64,000 nt of DNA from positions 744,001 through 808,000 of the forward strand of contig JAUIRK010000931.1 of the NCBI GenBank assembly GCA_030549495.1. The letters run 5' to 3'. Positions 36,186-46,539 of the stretch are shown one piece after another (the first letter of the stretch is position 1; each line of letters begins with the position of its first letter). This DNA is from Nectonema munidae (Eukaryota > Nematomorpha > Nectonematoida > Nectonematidae). A program made the position numbers and the translations under genes. Below the pieces are notes generated by a model that worked only from the letters and a program-made list of their open reading frames with translations, was not told where the DNA came from and did no database searches.

Positions 36186-37868
36186 TAAATACTTTCAAAG
36201 AATATGGCGACATATTCAAATTTATTTTTTACAGAAACACATTCGTGACAAAAATAAGGGATAGTATGTCATGAACTGTAAGGATATTTTAGAATTGCTC
36301 GAATAATTTTTTCTAGAATTTGGATTTTATAAAATTGACTTTTTTTACCATTTCACATTTTTTTATCAATTAATAATTTTTAATAAAAAAATTTAATTTT
36401 ATTTATTTTTGTTTTATTTGTGTATCTCGAAGACTTTTCAATTGAACTTAAGAAAAAAAATGAACCTAAAATATGTTTCATTGTTTTTAATTTGGATTTT
36501 AACAATGAAGTGAAAAGTGGACCATTGGCGGTTAAACGGTTATTGAAAAGGACGCATAGAGTCGAAATATCCTCTTTAATAGAGATTTGTCATACTTTAT
36601 TCCTTGTTTATATATATAAAGATATTATTAGAATTATACGAAGGCTTAGTTCGCATAGCCTACATATATTTTTATACATATATTTGATATTACAAATATT
36701 TGGAACTTTTTTGGATAATATAATAGTTAGTAATTATTTTAAATGAATCAAAATAACTTGACTCAAAGCAATACTGAGTTCGCCTAGTAATAACGCTGTC
36801 TTAGTCACACTAAAAAGTCGTTTTCCACCTTTTTTTACTCAACGCTTCTTAGAGCACATTTTTCAAAATACTACATCTCACTACTCCCCTTATAAAATAT
36901 CATTTCTTTAAGACTAGAAAAAATTTTAAATTGATATAAAATGTTATAAAGTAAAATAATGGCAAAATAGAGGTTTTTACGCACCATTTATAATTCTTCC
37001 CTCCATCTTGAGTTTCGTCTTTGTTTTCCAAAGTTTAATATTCGCTTTCATATTACTCAAAATACTTCTGATATCGCCGCTTTCACATTATACGGCTTCT
37101 TTCATTACTTAAAATTTTATTTACAGCACTAAATCCATTTTCTATCAAATCCATTATATGCATTTCCGAATAATTGGTAGAGATACTTTTTTTTATTATA
37201 TATTTTACTCGATTGAGCCTCTTTACCAAAGTTTAATTCAATCAATTAGCCATTTTACTTAGAGAATTTAGTTTATGGGAAAAGATCATAAAAAATAATA
37301 TTATAGGAAACATATTAGATACTTTGGAAACTATCATATGAATTGTCCAAAAATGTGTCTTCAATGATGAAAGAATTTTTAATACTTAATACATGTTTTT
37401 CTTAATTTTTATAGCCTTCTCCTCCCTCCTACAAGAATTTCAAAATCCACATTAGGGGCGGCATTATCGATATTGAGAGGCATTGATTTACATACACCAC
37501 CCGACTACCTTTTACATGATACTTTAATTTATGAGGAGTTATAGAAAAGTAAAGGAAAATAATTTGAATTATAGAGACAACTAAAATATAGAGTATAATA
37601 AAAATTTTTAATATCACGAAAAATCATACCTCACTCATTTTTAGTATTTATCCATTTTTTTCTACCACAATGCGTATTAATTTGTTTTAGGTGAAATTGT
37701 AGAAAAATTAATTAATTTTCAGCCTAAAATAAAAAAAATTTGCCCAGAAAATTGTAAAATGAATGTTAGAAACAATTTATGTACGTTTAATTTTCCATAA
37801 GCTATGGAACGAAATCTAACCAGGAAAATTCTTTCAAACTTACAATACAAGCAATTTGTCATTTTTAG
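36186..37868. other. AT-rich intron with an extra piggyBac end-like word
   Basis: AAGTGGACCATTGGCG recurs at 36515-36530 in the same orientation as the left end of the 33721-36185 element and is followed by GGTTAA. Otherwise nothing recognised. The open frame at 36420-36746 has no domain. Confidence 0.45.
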
Positions 37869-38001
37869 GCGCATAAAACGAAAAGCTCTTATCTTGGGTC
37901 AAATGCAAATGTATTTTATTGTTCGAATTCATTCAGTCTTTAGAAAGACATTTTCATTTTTGAACAAACGTTATATACCATTACAGCTTCCAATAATAAT
38001 G
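37869..38001 (+). CDS. sima-like: Candidate PAS-A exon (third) of HIF-alpha-like gene
   Basis: A TTGTCATTTTTAG acceptor and a weak GTGAAA donor bound 133 bp encoding KRKALILGQ, MYFIVRIHSVFRK and NKRYIPLQLPIIM. The FxVR(I)xS strand resembles the SFFLRMKCTL / FFVRMKST strand of PAS-A. When joined to the next exon, KRYIPLQLPIIM-IYYFSGY lines up without gaps with GRTMNIKSATWK-VLHCTGH of HIF1A, as remembered. The 3' phase (0) fits the 44616 exon. The 5' phase does not fit the 31914 donor: it is one base short. The exon is about 20 bp longer than the vertebrate one. It is supported by position and strand pattern, but could be chance in AT-rich DNA. Confidence 0.38.
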
Positions 38002-39222
38002 GTGAAAATTAGATGCAAAGCTAAAAAATATTGAACCCTAATAATAATAATAAAATTTATTAGATGCCTATAAAGAGATAAATCGTTTTATTTTTCCTTC
38101 AATTTTTTCCACTCATTTTCAATTTATGCGAAATTCAAAGTGCTTCTTTGTAGATTATGATCGCTTTTTCACATTGAAACTTCAAATAGGAGTTTTTTTT
38201 TAATTTTTTTATATTTCATCGCGTTGCGGACCCTGCACCTGGAAAATCAGCCTTTTTCTTTTTTCATTTTTTAAGTCCGTTAAGTTCTCTACACAGTATT
38301 CTCCGTACACTATGTGTTGTAATGTTTTATATTTAAGAATGAATTAATTGGGTTCAAGCTTCAAGACGTTTTTAATATTGACAATTTGGATACCACGTTT
38401 TCTCCGAATCCATCACCACTAACATCATCATCTGTTTCTGCTGACGATACGAGTAACTGATATTCAAAGCTATCATTTTCGTTATACTCAATCAATTGTA
38501 TCACTTTTAGAAAAGGAGTTTTATATTTCCCAGTTCAAGACTAAGCTGCGAGCGTGTATATACGTTACACCGCACAAAAAACATTGGAATACTTTGAATG
38601 AAAAAGTAACTTTTTTGTAAGCTTTATTCATATCTATTTATTGCTTTTCGTACATCATTTTTAAGCCTAAATGTTTTTTGGCGTACAAAATGTACATATG
38701 AGGTTTTCAACAGCTGGTGTTTTCTTAATAGGAAATCTATTTATTAACACATTAATAAGAGACCTTAATAAATCATAGGTTCATTTATTTGCATTTTACA
38801 CTTCATTTCCAGTGCAAGCTTGAAATTCTGGTCTTTAGAGAAATGGATGCTAACACCTCAAAACACAAAAGCTAATAAAAAAAATACACATATAAAATCA
38901 GGCCTGAAAAGCAATAAAAAAATTAAAATAGAACTCAATTCAAGGATTAAATTATTTTAAATGTGACATCAAAAATTCTGCTTCGCGATCCTAGGGTATC
39001 CCAGACACCAGTTTGAGAACGATTGATCAATCAGAATTACAAACAAGGTCATTTAACTTGATAAAATCCGTTCTACAGTTGTGATGATTGGTTAATCTGA
39101 CCTCTACGGTTACAGCAATAATCAGGTTGGATTAAAAATATTTTAAAAAATACATAAAAATCAATTAATCTTATTATTCACTGAAAAAAAGTGCCGAATA
39201 GCAAATTGTCGGATTAGAAGTT
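38002..39222. other. AT-rich intron
   Basis: (AAT)n patch at about 38038-38056. No other feature recognised. Confidence 0.4.
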
Positions 39223-39473
39223 CAGGGGCGCACATCCTCAAAATAATTGGGGGGAGGGGCGAAATTTTTTTCTTACAATTTTCAAAATTAGTGGTCTGGA
39301 AATACCACGGGAGACTAAATATTCAAGCAATCCTTTAAAATAGAGTGTATTCAGCGCATACCTAAAGTCCTAAATTTATAAGACTACTTTATATTTTTTT
39401 TTTACAAAATTGGTGAATTTAAATACTATACTTCCAGCAAAAATATTTTAATTAAATTTGCAAATCGAATATA

Positions 39474-40075
39474 GTGCGCAGAAAAAATGCCTCAATTAAA
39501 AAGTAGGAAAAAATGCCCCCATTTAAAAAGTAGGAAAAAATGCCCTCAATTAAAAAGTAGGAAAAAATACCACCAATAAAAATGCCCCAATTTAAAATTA
39601 GGAAAAAATACCCCAACACAAAAAATTTTTAATTAAAATTTTTAAAAAAGATATGTCAAATAAAGATTTTTTGTAAAAAAAAAGTTAACTTTTCATCTAA
39701 AACATTTAAAATTTAATTAAAGTAAACCAAAAAACTCAACAGGACAATTTTTTTTATAAAACAGCAAATATTTTTGGACTTTGTGTGTATCAGAACACTT
39801 TCTAAATATAATTTGTATTTTAACTTATTTTAAAAACACATTCCCACAAATCTGCACCTTTGCTATTGTTTTCAAGAACTTTATAAAGAAAAAACTCTAT
39901 AGATTAAGAAATTTAGCCTTTGAAAATGGTACCAAATAAAAATATTTATATAATTAAAAAAATCCTGAAAATTAAAAATTAGGGGGCATTTTTTCCTACT
40001 TTTTAATTGGGGGCATTTATTTACGGGGCATTTTTTCTGGAGGCATTTTTTCTGAGGGCATTTTTACCTACAACC
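39474..40075. mobile_element. Foldback element with 10-bp target duplication
   Basis: ATCGAATATA flanks it exactly (39464-39473 and 40076-40085). The left arm is an array of AAAAAGTAGGAAAAAATGCC units (about 33-bp period), and the right arm holds the inverted GGCATTTTTTCCTACTTTTT. A 9-10-bp duplication and repetitive arms resemble Mutator-type foldbacks. No gene inside. Confidence 0.8.
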
Positions 40076-40610
40076 ATCGAATATACACTAGTTTAAAAAA
40101 ATCCAAAAATGTTAGGGGGTGGAATAGGCTTTTCATTGAAAAATGAAGTAGTCTACCAGGATGAAAGGATATTTGATTCATAGAGAAAACAAATAACTGA
40201 AGGTTGGATAGTTTTATATGAGTGAATGTAGTCTAAAGCAAAGAGTCTACTATACACCCTGCGATGTTTATATGAAAAAATGTGATTGATTCAGTGGCAA
40301 GGGTATAAAACGAAGTTATAATTGTGCAAACAAAAATAAAACAAAAAATTAAGTTTGCATTATTTTATTTTACTCAGCATCATTCAAAAATAGTTTAAAA
40401 GCTAAATTGATACAAGCTACAAAAATCTACAAAAAGTAAAATAACTGTTAACATTCTGCAATGATTTGCCTTTTATAATAACTTTTAAGGAAAAAAAGTC
40501 TATCAAAAAAAGTTATATAGCTTCAACAAAAACTAAAAATTTTCAGAGCATAACTTAAGTTTTTTGAAAACTAATTTGACGTATCCCATACAGCATACTC
40601 TATGGGTGGC

Positions 40611-40750
40611 ATGGCAGGTTGGTTGAGATGATGGACATAGCACAGAAGCCTCTGGATTCGATTCCTCATAGATACGAATTTGTTGATAGTTTGACATAGG
40701 CGGTACATCAGTGCCTGGTCGATGAAAATACATCCGCTGCACCTTACCTT
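40611..40750 (+). mobile_element. Second SINE-like repeat family, copy 2
   Basis: GGTTGGTTGAGATGATGGAC followed by CTGGATTCGATTCC (box-B-like) and GTGCCTGGTCGATGAAAATAC with CACCTTACCTTTTAC. It is homologous over its 3' part to 30105-30225. The open frame on the - strand at 40533-40742 is its shadow. Confidence 0.5.
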
Positions 40751-40982
40751 TTACTCAAAATTGAAAATTTTGCTACATAATTAACATAAGAGAGAAAGGA
40801 AACAAAATAAACTAATAAAGCAATTTTCATTATTTTAAAATGGAACCGTCTGTTCTCAGAATAATTTCAAAATAATAGGAGGCATAAAGAATTAGAGTTT
40901 ATTTGATATTTTCAAGTTTTTATAAGCAGCAAAAGCCAACGTTTAAGTAGAGCCCTTATAATAAAAAAATTATTTAAATAAC

Positions 40983-41628
40983 GGTCGACAGACATTTCGC
41001 CCCATAGACAATTTGCCCCCCTGACAAATTGTTTCATAGGCTATTAGTTTCATCCATCTTTGCTTATTATATGTGTAAAATTATTAAAAATTTTTATATT
41101 CTTGTTTATTTTATCTCTATTAAATTATTTCAAATTAATCAATTTATCTCTTAATTTTTTAGAATTGTCCATGGGACAAAATGTCTTATAAAAATAACGG
41201 GGCGAATTGTCCATGGGACGAACTGTCTTATGAAAATAATGGGGCGAATTGTCCATGAAACAAAATGTCTTATAAAAATAATGGGGCGAATTGTCCATGG
41301 GACGAACTGTCTTATGAAAATAATGGGGCGAATTGTCCATGAAACAAAATGTCTTATAAAAATAATGGGGCGAATTGTCCATGGGACGAACTGTCTTATG
41401 AAAATAATGGGGTGAACTGTCTTATAAAAATAATGGGGCGAATTGTACATGAGACAAAATGTCTTATGAAAATAACGAGGCAAATTGTCCATGAAACAAA
41501 ATGTCTTATAAAAATAATGGGGCGAATTGTCCATGGGACGAACTGTCTTATGAAAATAATGGGGCGAATTGTCCATGTAACGAACTGTCATATGAAAATA
41601 ATGGGGCCAAATGTCCGAGGACCAAACT
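40983..41628. mobile_element. Foldback-like element with 42-bp subterminal repeats
   Basis: The left tip GGTCGACAGACATTTCGCCC faces the right tip GGCCAAATGTCCGAGGACC. The array of 42-bp units between carries the same GGGGCGAATTGTCC / GGACAATT words in inverted relation to the left tip. No target duplication could be fixed. Confidence 0.55.
41162..41628. repeat. 42-bp minisatellite array, first copy
   Basis: The unit GAATTGTCCATGGGACGAAC + TGTCTTATGAAAATAATGGGGC alternates two subtypes (GGGACGAACTG and GAAACAAAATG, with TTATGAAA or TTATAAAA), about 11 units. Because 42 is a multiple of three and no unit contains a stop in several frames, both strands stay open. Those open frames (for example a 14-residue MDNSPHYF(H/Y)KT repeat on the - strand) are a by-product, not evidence of a protein. 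Confidence 0.92.
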
Positions 41629-42763
41629 AACATAAATCAAAGTATACGAGAAAAGAAAATCATTGCGTTTTTTGAATATTTCTGTCTACAAATAAAATTC
41701 TGACAGCTGTTATAAATAGATCAAGTACATTTTTAACAACTGAAACATTTTGTTTCGATATTATATTTTTATTATAATAATCAACAAATTTTCTTAAAAA
41801 AAGTGATTTGATTATGTACAGTGTTACTTATAATATTTAACAATCGAACATTATAAAAAATATCTGCTCAAATATTTAGCAAATTCTTGCTTTTAAACTG
41901 AATAGATAATCAAAATATTCATTCCCAATTAACTATTGAAAAAAATTTCTTGACTTGAAAAAATTAAAGTTTTCAAATGTTACAAAATGTAGCAAACGTA
42001 GTGATAAAGATTAAGTGACTTTTGTTGAAATAAAATTCTAAGCGCGAATCTAACAATATTCATTGATATAAAATTGTAACGATTGTAAACTATTTTAATT
42101 TAACTCTAAATGCAAATTAGACAGAAGCAGTGGTATAGCCAAAAAAGTTGATAGTAGGGGCACAATTTAAAAAACAAAAAACTTGCGCAACATTATTTAT
42201 ACTTTCTTGATCCTTTCATTGGAGAAATTTCAAAAACTGATATTTCATAAGATGCATGGGAGCACCATGCGGTACATAGAAGTGTGGGTACGGCCCCTAA
42301 TGCCCCAGCCTAGCTACGTCACTGGAGAGAAGAGAGCTAAATGAGATAGGAGAGCTTAACAAGAGAAGAGGGCTTGAATGAAACAAGAGAGCTTGAATGA
42401 GCTTGAGTGAATGATTGAGTTTTAGCAGAGAAAGCGGAAGAGAAAAACAGAGGAGAGAGAAAGAGAAATAGAATCACTGTGACAGAAGATGAGAAAATCT
42501 AGTGGATCATCAACATGTATGTGCTCAAAAATACTACAAAGAGGAGACACTGTGATAAACATTGCTTACTTATTGTGTGCACATTGAAGCAATGGATTAT
42601 TATTATTATATAGCTCTCACGCATCGTCTGTAAAATATGTCCGATAGGAAAAATGCGATCGTCATACATGTTTTATAAACAAGCAGCAAACTTATAGAAA
42701 ATTATTGGGGGGGGGGGGGAAGGTCTTCGGATAATATCTTGGGGGAATATTTTCGCCCCCCCC
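41162..42763. repeat. 1.6-kb tandem duplication, unit A
   Basis: Array, then TACGAGAAAAGAAAATCATTG, a purine-rich GAGAGAAGAG segment at about 42325-42470, and a G12/C9 pair at about 42708-42763. Unit B (42764-44362) repeats all of it in order with very few differences: two small indels in the purine-rich part and one 36-bp loss in the array. That implies a recent event. Confidence 0.9.
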
Positions 42764-44362
42764 CTGAATTGTCCATGGGACAAAATGTCTTATAAAAATA
42801 ACGGGGCGAATTGTCCATGGGACGAACTGTCTTATGAAAATAATGGGGCGAATTGTCCATGAAACAAAATGTCTTATAAAAATAATGGGGCGAATTGTCC
42901 ATGGGACGAACTGTCTTATGAAAATAATGGGGCGAATTGTCCATGAAACAAAATGTCTTATAAAAATAATGGGGCGAATTGTCCATGGGACGAACTGTCT
43001 TATGAAAATAATGGGGCGGGTGAACTGTCTTATAAAAATAATGGGGCGAATTGTACATGAGACAAAATGTCTTATGAAAATAACGAGGCAAATTGTCCAT
43101 GAAACAAAATGTCTTATAAAAATAATGGGGCGAATTGTCCATGGGACGAACTGTCTTATGAAAATAATGGGGCGAATTGTCCATGTAACGAACTGTCATA
43201 TGAAAATAATGGGGCCAAATGTCCGAGGACCAAACTAACATAAATCAAAGTATACGAGAAAAGAAAATCATTGCGTTTTTTGAATATTTCTGTCTACAAA
43301 TAAAATTCTGACAGCTGTTATAAATAGATCAAGTACATTTTTAACAACTGAAACATTTTGTTTCGATATTATATTTTTATTATAATAATCAACAAATTTT
43401 CTTAAAAAAAGTGATTTTATTATGTACAGTGTTACTTATAATATTTAACAATCGAACATTATAAAAAATATCTGCTCAAATATTTAGCAAATTCTTGCTT
43501 TTAAACTGAATAGATAATCAAAATATTCATTCCCAATTAACTATTGAAAAAAATTTCTTGACTTGAAAAAATTAAAGTTTTCAAATGTTACAAAATGTAG
43601 CAAACGTAGTGATAAAGATTAAGTGACTTTTGTTGAAATAAAATTCTAAGCGCGAATCTAACAATATTCATTGATATAAAATTGTAACGATTGTAAACTA
43701 TTTTAATTTAACTCTAAATGCAAATTAGACAGAAGCAGTGGTATAGCCAAAAAAGTTGATAGTAGGGGCACAATTTAAAAACAAAAAACTTGCGCAACAT
43801 TATTTATACTTTCTTGATCCTTTCATTGGAGAAATTTCAAAAACTGATATTTCATAAGATGCATGGGAGCACCATGCGGTACATAGAAGTGTGGGTACGG
43901 CCCCTCATGCCCCAGCCTAGCTACGTCACTGGAGAGAAGAGAGCTAAATGAGATAGGAGAGACAAGAGAAAAGAGCTTGAGTGAAAGAAGAGAGCTTGAA
44001 TGAGCTTGAGTGAATGATTGAGTTTTAGCAGAGAAAGCGGAAGAGAAAAACAGAGGAGAGAGAAAGAGAAATAGAATCACTGTGACAGAAGATGAGAAAA
44101 TCTAGTGGATCATCAACATGTATGTGCTCAAAAATACTACAAAGAGGAGACACTGTGATAAACTTATTGTGTGCACATTGAAGCAATGGATTATTATTAT
44201 TATATAGCTCTCACGTATCGTCTGTAAAATATGTCCGATAGGAAAAATGCGATCGTCATACATGTTTTATAAACAAGCAGCAAACTTATAGAAAATTATT
44301 GGGGGGGGGGGGGGGGAAGGTCTTCGGATAATATCTTGGGGGAATATTTTCCCCCCCCCCCC
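42764..44362. repeat. 1.6-kb tandem duplication, unit B
   Basis: Second unit, starting with the same 42-bp array (42764-43237) and ending with longer G17 and C14 runs that pass directly into the hAT right tip. The open frames at 42702-43241, 42834-43238 and 43823-44080 are translations of repeats. Confidence 0.9.
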
Positions 44363-44386
44363 CAGATGTGCGCCCCTGTAGAAGAT

Positions 44387-44560
44387 CATCACTGTATTCG
44401 CAGTTATAGTGGGATTGAGAGATTACAGTGTAAATATAAATTCGAACAATAAAGGTGGTGTGTTCGTTGCACAAAAATTCTTTTATAATAAATTTTAAAA
44501 ATTAGAAAAAGTTCGCCCCCTGCCGCAAAATTTAGAGGATGTGCGCCTCTGAAACAAACT
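44387..44560. mobile_element. Right terminus of another CAGGGGCGCACATC-type element
   Basis: AGAGGATGTGCGCCTCTG at about 44533-44551 is a second inverted copy of the family tip. The sequence before it (AAAAATTCTTTTATAATAAATTTTAAAAATTA) resembles 13238-13275. The left partner was not found. It ends about 65 bp upstream of the PAS exon. Confidence 0.45.
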
Positions 44561-44615
44561 TAAGACAACTCTGTACATTTATTCTATCTTTGACTTTTTT
44601 GATTTTATTTTCTAG

Positions 44616-44806
44616 ATATATTATTTTTCCGGCTACCACTATACTGACTTTTCTTACTTATTTGTTGCTGATTTTTGTTGTGATACAAACTGCTCAATTT
44701 ATGATCCCTTTCAATATTTGCCAGATCGAATACCATCCCTTGGTTCAAATTCTACATTCTATTCTTTACACTCAATGGACATGAAGTTTTTATCTGTTGG
44801 TCCTAC
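44616..44806 (+). CDS. sima-like: PAS-A end / PAS-B start exon of HIF-alpha-like gene
   Basis: TTTTATTTTCTAG acceptor, 191 bp, GTATAT donor. It encodes IYYFSGYHYTDFSYLFVADF, then the PAS-B start SNSTFYSLHSMDMKFLSVGP. The STFYSLHSMDMKF block is the clearest family signature in the window. HIF-alpha proteins have TFLSRHSLDMKF at this point, and SFYSLHSMD-like variants occur in related bHLH-PAS proteins. IYYFSGY matches VLHCTGH (the last PAS-A strand). Exon start (phase 0) and end (phase 2) agree with human HIF1A exon 6 as I remember it (203 bp there). The two bases left plus C at 45966 form Thr, so the next junction is in phase. The usual basic, Pro-rich EPIPHPSN linker is replaced by a Cys/Asp/Tyr-rich one. 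The alternative family assignment would be single-minded or trachealess. Confidence 0.8.
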
Positions 44807-44819
44807 GTATATATTTTTA

Positions 44820-45965
44820 AGCTTTTTACTGATAAATTGGCATTCCAGACATTTCATTCTTGATATATCTCATAAAATCCTTAATTTCAATTATTTTTAA
44901 TTTTTTGAATGGATGTGTGTTATTAAAAACATATATCACATAACAGTTGAATTCTTTTTTAAATTGTTTTTGTGTTTGAAAAGAATATAACACTTTAAAG
45001 CGTTGTTAACACTCACACTGATTTTTAAAATTTTGGTAATTAAGCCCAGTAAAAATATGAATTAGAAACTCATGATTCTTAAATCAGTCAACGTAAACCT
45101 TGGCTTTTTGGACTTTTTTGCGTAAGCGTCGTAAAACTCTTGATAATGCTTTATTTTTAAGAAAAAAAATAATAGGTTGTTTTAACAAAGCATTATCATA
45201 ATATTATCATGTTATGCCATTGAATACAGATGTTTTCCTTTTCAATGCTACTATCATTATTCGTGTGCTCTTGTTGGCATTCTGATTAAAGCTTTTTAGA
45301 GTCCTGGATTTTGCAAATCTTTTAATTATAACTTAAAATATTAATGAAAGCGGCTAAACAATTAATACACAGTTTTTTATCTTATGAGAAAAACACTGGT
45401 TGTTACGTGAGACGTAAAAGGAAAGGTTTTATTATTACGAAGATCTTCAACTGATGAAGGAAGCAGTTTTAGGATCTCCAGGTAGATTAGTTGTCTTGTG
45501 CAGTCAAGGATCTTTTTGACTGATTAGTAGTTTTGAAGGATCTTTGTTTTGTTCCATTATTGCTATGATTTTGGTTTGTATATATATATATATATAGTGA
45601 ATGTATATGTAAATTATATTGCATGGAAGGTTAACGTGTGTGAGCATGCTAAATATTACAATTAGGAAGGTTAATATACACAATAAAGCATGCAAATTTA
45701 CAATAAGATATTATATGTTAATCTTTACAAGGGTATCAAAGTTACACTAGTTTTGTAATTTTTTACAACTCCTACAAAACTCATTTCTAAATTTATCAAT
45801 GAATGTGTCACACCTACAAATTAAACATGATAGCATATAGTACATCCTAATTGTTTATTCTCCGAACCATTTATCAAAATGTATTAAAATATGAAAGCCT
45901 TATTTAAAAAAATACAAAAAATAAACTTTTGTGGTGCATTTTTACTTGTTCTTTTTTTAAATTAG
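44820..45965. other. Intron
   Basis: AT-rich, with a (TA)9 run at about 45578-45596. Nothing else recognised. Confidence 0.45.
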
Positions 45966-46072
45966 CTTTGGAGATGTTTTGCAATATAGAAGTGAAGAAT
46001 TGATCAATTCATCCTTTTTCATTTACGTTCATTCTGAAGATATCTTTAACATTACAGCTTGCTTATCATCGT
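45966..46072 (+). CDS. sima-like: PAS-B exon of HIF-alpha-like gene (107 bp)
   Basis: CTTTTTTTAAATTAG acceptor and GTAAAT donor (a GTGTAA two bases earlier is also possible). Codons give FGDVLQYRSEELINSSFFIY then VHSEDIFNITACLSS. This aligns without a gap over 35 residues with HIF [20 protein letters not shown] then YHALDSDHLTKTHHD, keeping Y, EEL, S, Y, H, D and T. It is the PAS-B Calpha-Falpha segment. Length 107 bp and phases 2/1 match my recollection of human HIF1A exon 7 exactly, which makes chance very unlikely. The intron to the previous exon is 1.16 kb. Confidence 0.82.
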
Positions 46073-46390
46073 GTAAATTTTTAACTTTCAATTCTTTTTT
46101 AGTTATTATTTGAAAACGTATTGATTTATTATAATTCCTTATTTAATCAATACATTTAATTTATATATAAAAAATTTCTATACTAAATGGGTTGGGAGCA
46201 TGCAGCTGTTTAAATTATAAAAAGCGACTTTCTACAGTTTTCACATAAATGTTGGAAAATTGGAATTAATTTTGAAAATATAAAATTTTATATTTTCTTT
46301 CTTCTTGTTTTTAATGCTAAATTTGAAATATAAAGAAACATGTTACTTTCATTTTTTACTTCCTTCATTGCTAATTTTTTATTTCATAAG

Positions 46391-46471
46391 TAACTTTCTT
46401 TTCAAATTCGTATTTATGTCAAAAAAAATGAAACGAACTTTGAAAGAACAAAATAGGATCTTGAATGAGGC
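46391..46471 (+). CDS. sima-like: Candidate PAS-B exon (8a) of HIF-alpha-like gene
   Basis: A good acceptor (TGCTAATTTTTTATTTCATAAG) precedes NFLFKFVFMSKKMKRTLKEQ then NRILNE. EQNRIL corresponds to GQYRML of HIF PAS-B. The proposed donor GTGGGA at 46472 leaves phase 2, which fits the acceptor at 49771. Joining upstream requires the GTGTAA donor of the previous exon rather than GTAAAT. The weak donor and short match leave this uncertain; an unspliced open frame continues to 46538. Confidence 0.35.
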
Positions 46472-46539
46472 GTGGGAATTGCAATACTTTTTACTAAGTA
46501 TCGAAGCAAATTCTTTCGCTTGCTTTGTGATACCTTAAT

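Larger units (their letters stand above)
39223..44378. mobile_element. 5.2-kb hAT-ended non-autonomous composite
   Basis: The left tip CAGGGGCGCACATC and the right tip GATGTGCGCCCCTG are inverted. The 8-bp flanks TAGAAGTT (39215-39222) and TAGAAGAT (44379-44386) agree at seven positions, so the whole 5156 bp behaved as one insertion. No transposase was seen. It contains a 602-bp foldback (39474-40075), a SINE-like repeat (about 40611-40750), a second foldback with a 42-bp minisatellite (from about 40983) and a 1.6-kb tandem duplication that includes the right-end G/C runs. Its right border lies only 237 bp before the PAS exon at 44616. Confidence 0.75.

Noticed and set aside
36420-36746. 108-residue open frame
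   Set aside because: AT-rich hydrophobic/lysine translation that overlaps a piggyBac end-like word; no domain or splice context.
41125-41633. Long open frames encoding 14-residue peptide repeats on both strands
   Set aside because: They follow from a stop-free 42-bp minisatellite unit and occur in several frames at once, so there is no reason to call a protein.
46447-46526. Alternative start of the 8a exon at 46447
   Set aside because: It is in phase with the 46072 donor only by forming a TAA at the junction, and the exon would be too short.
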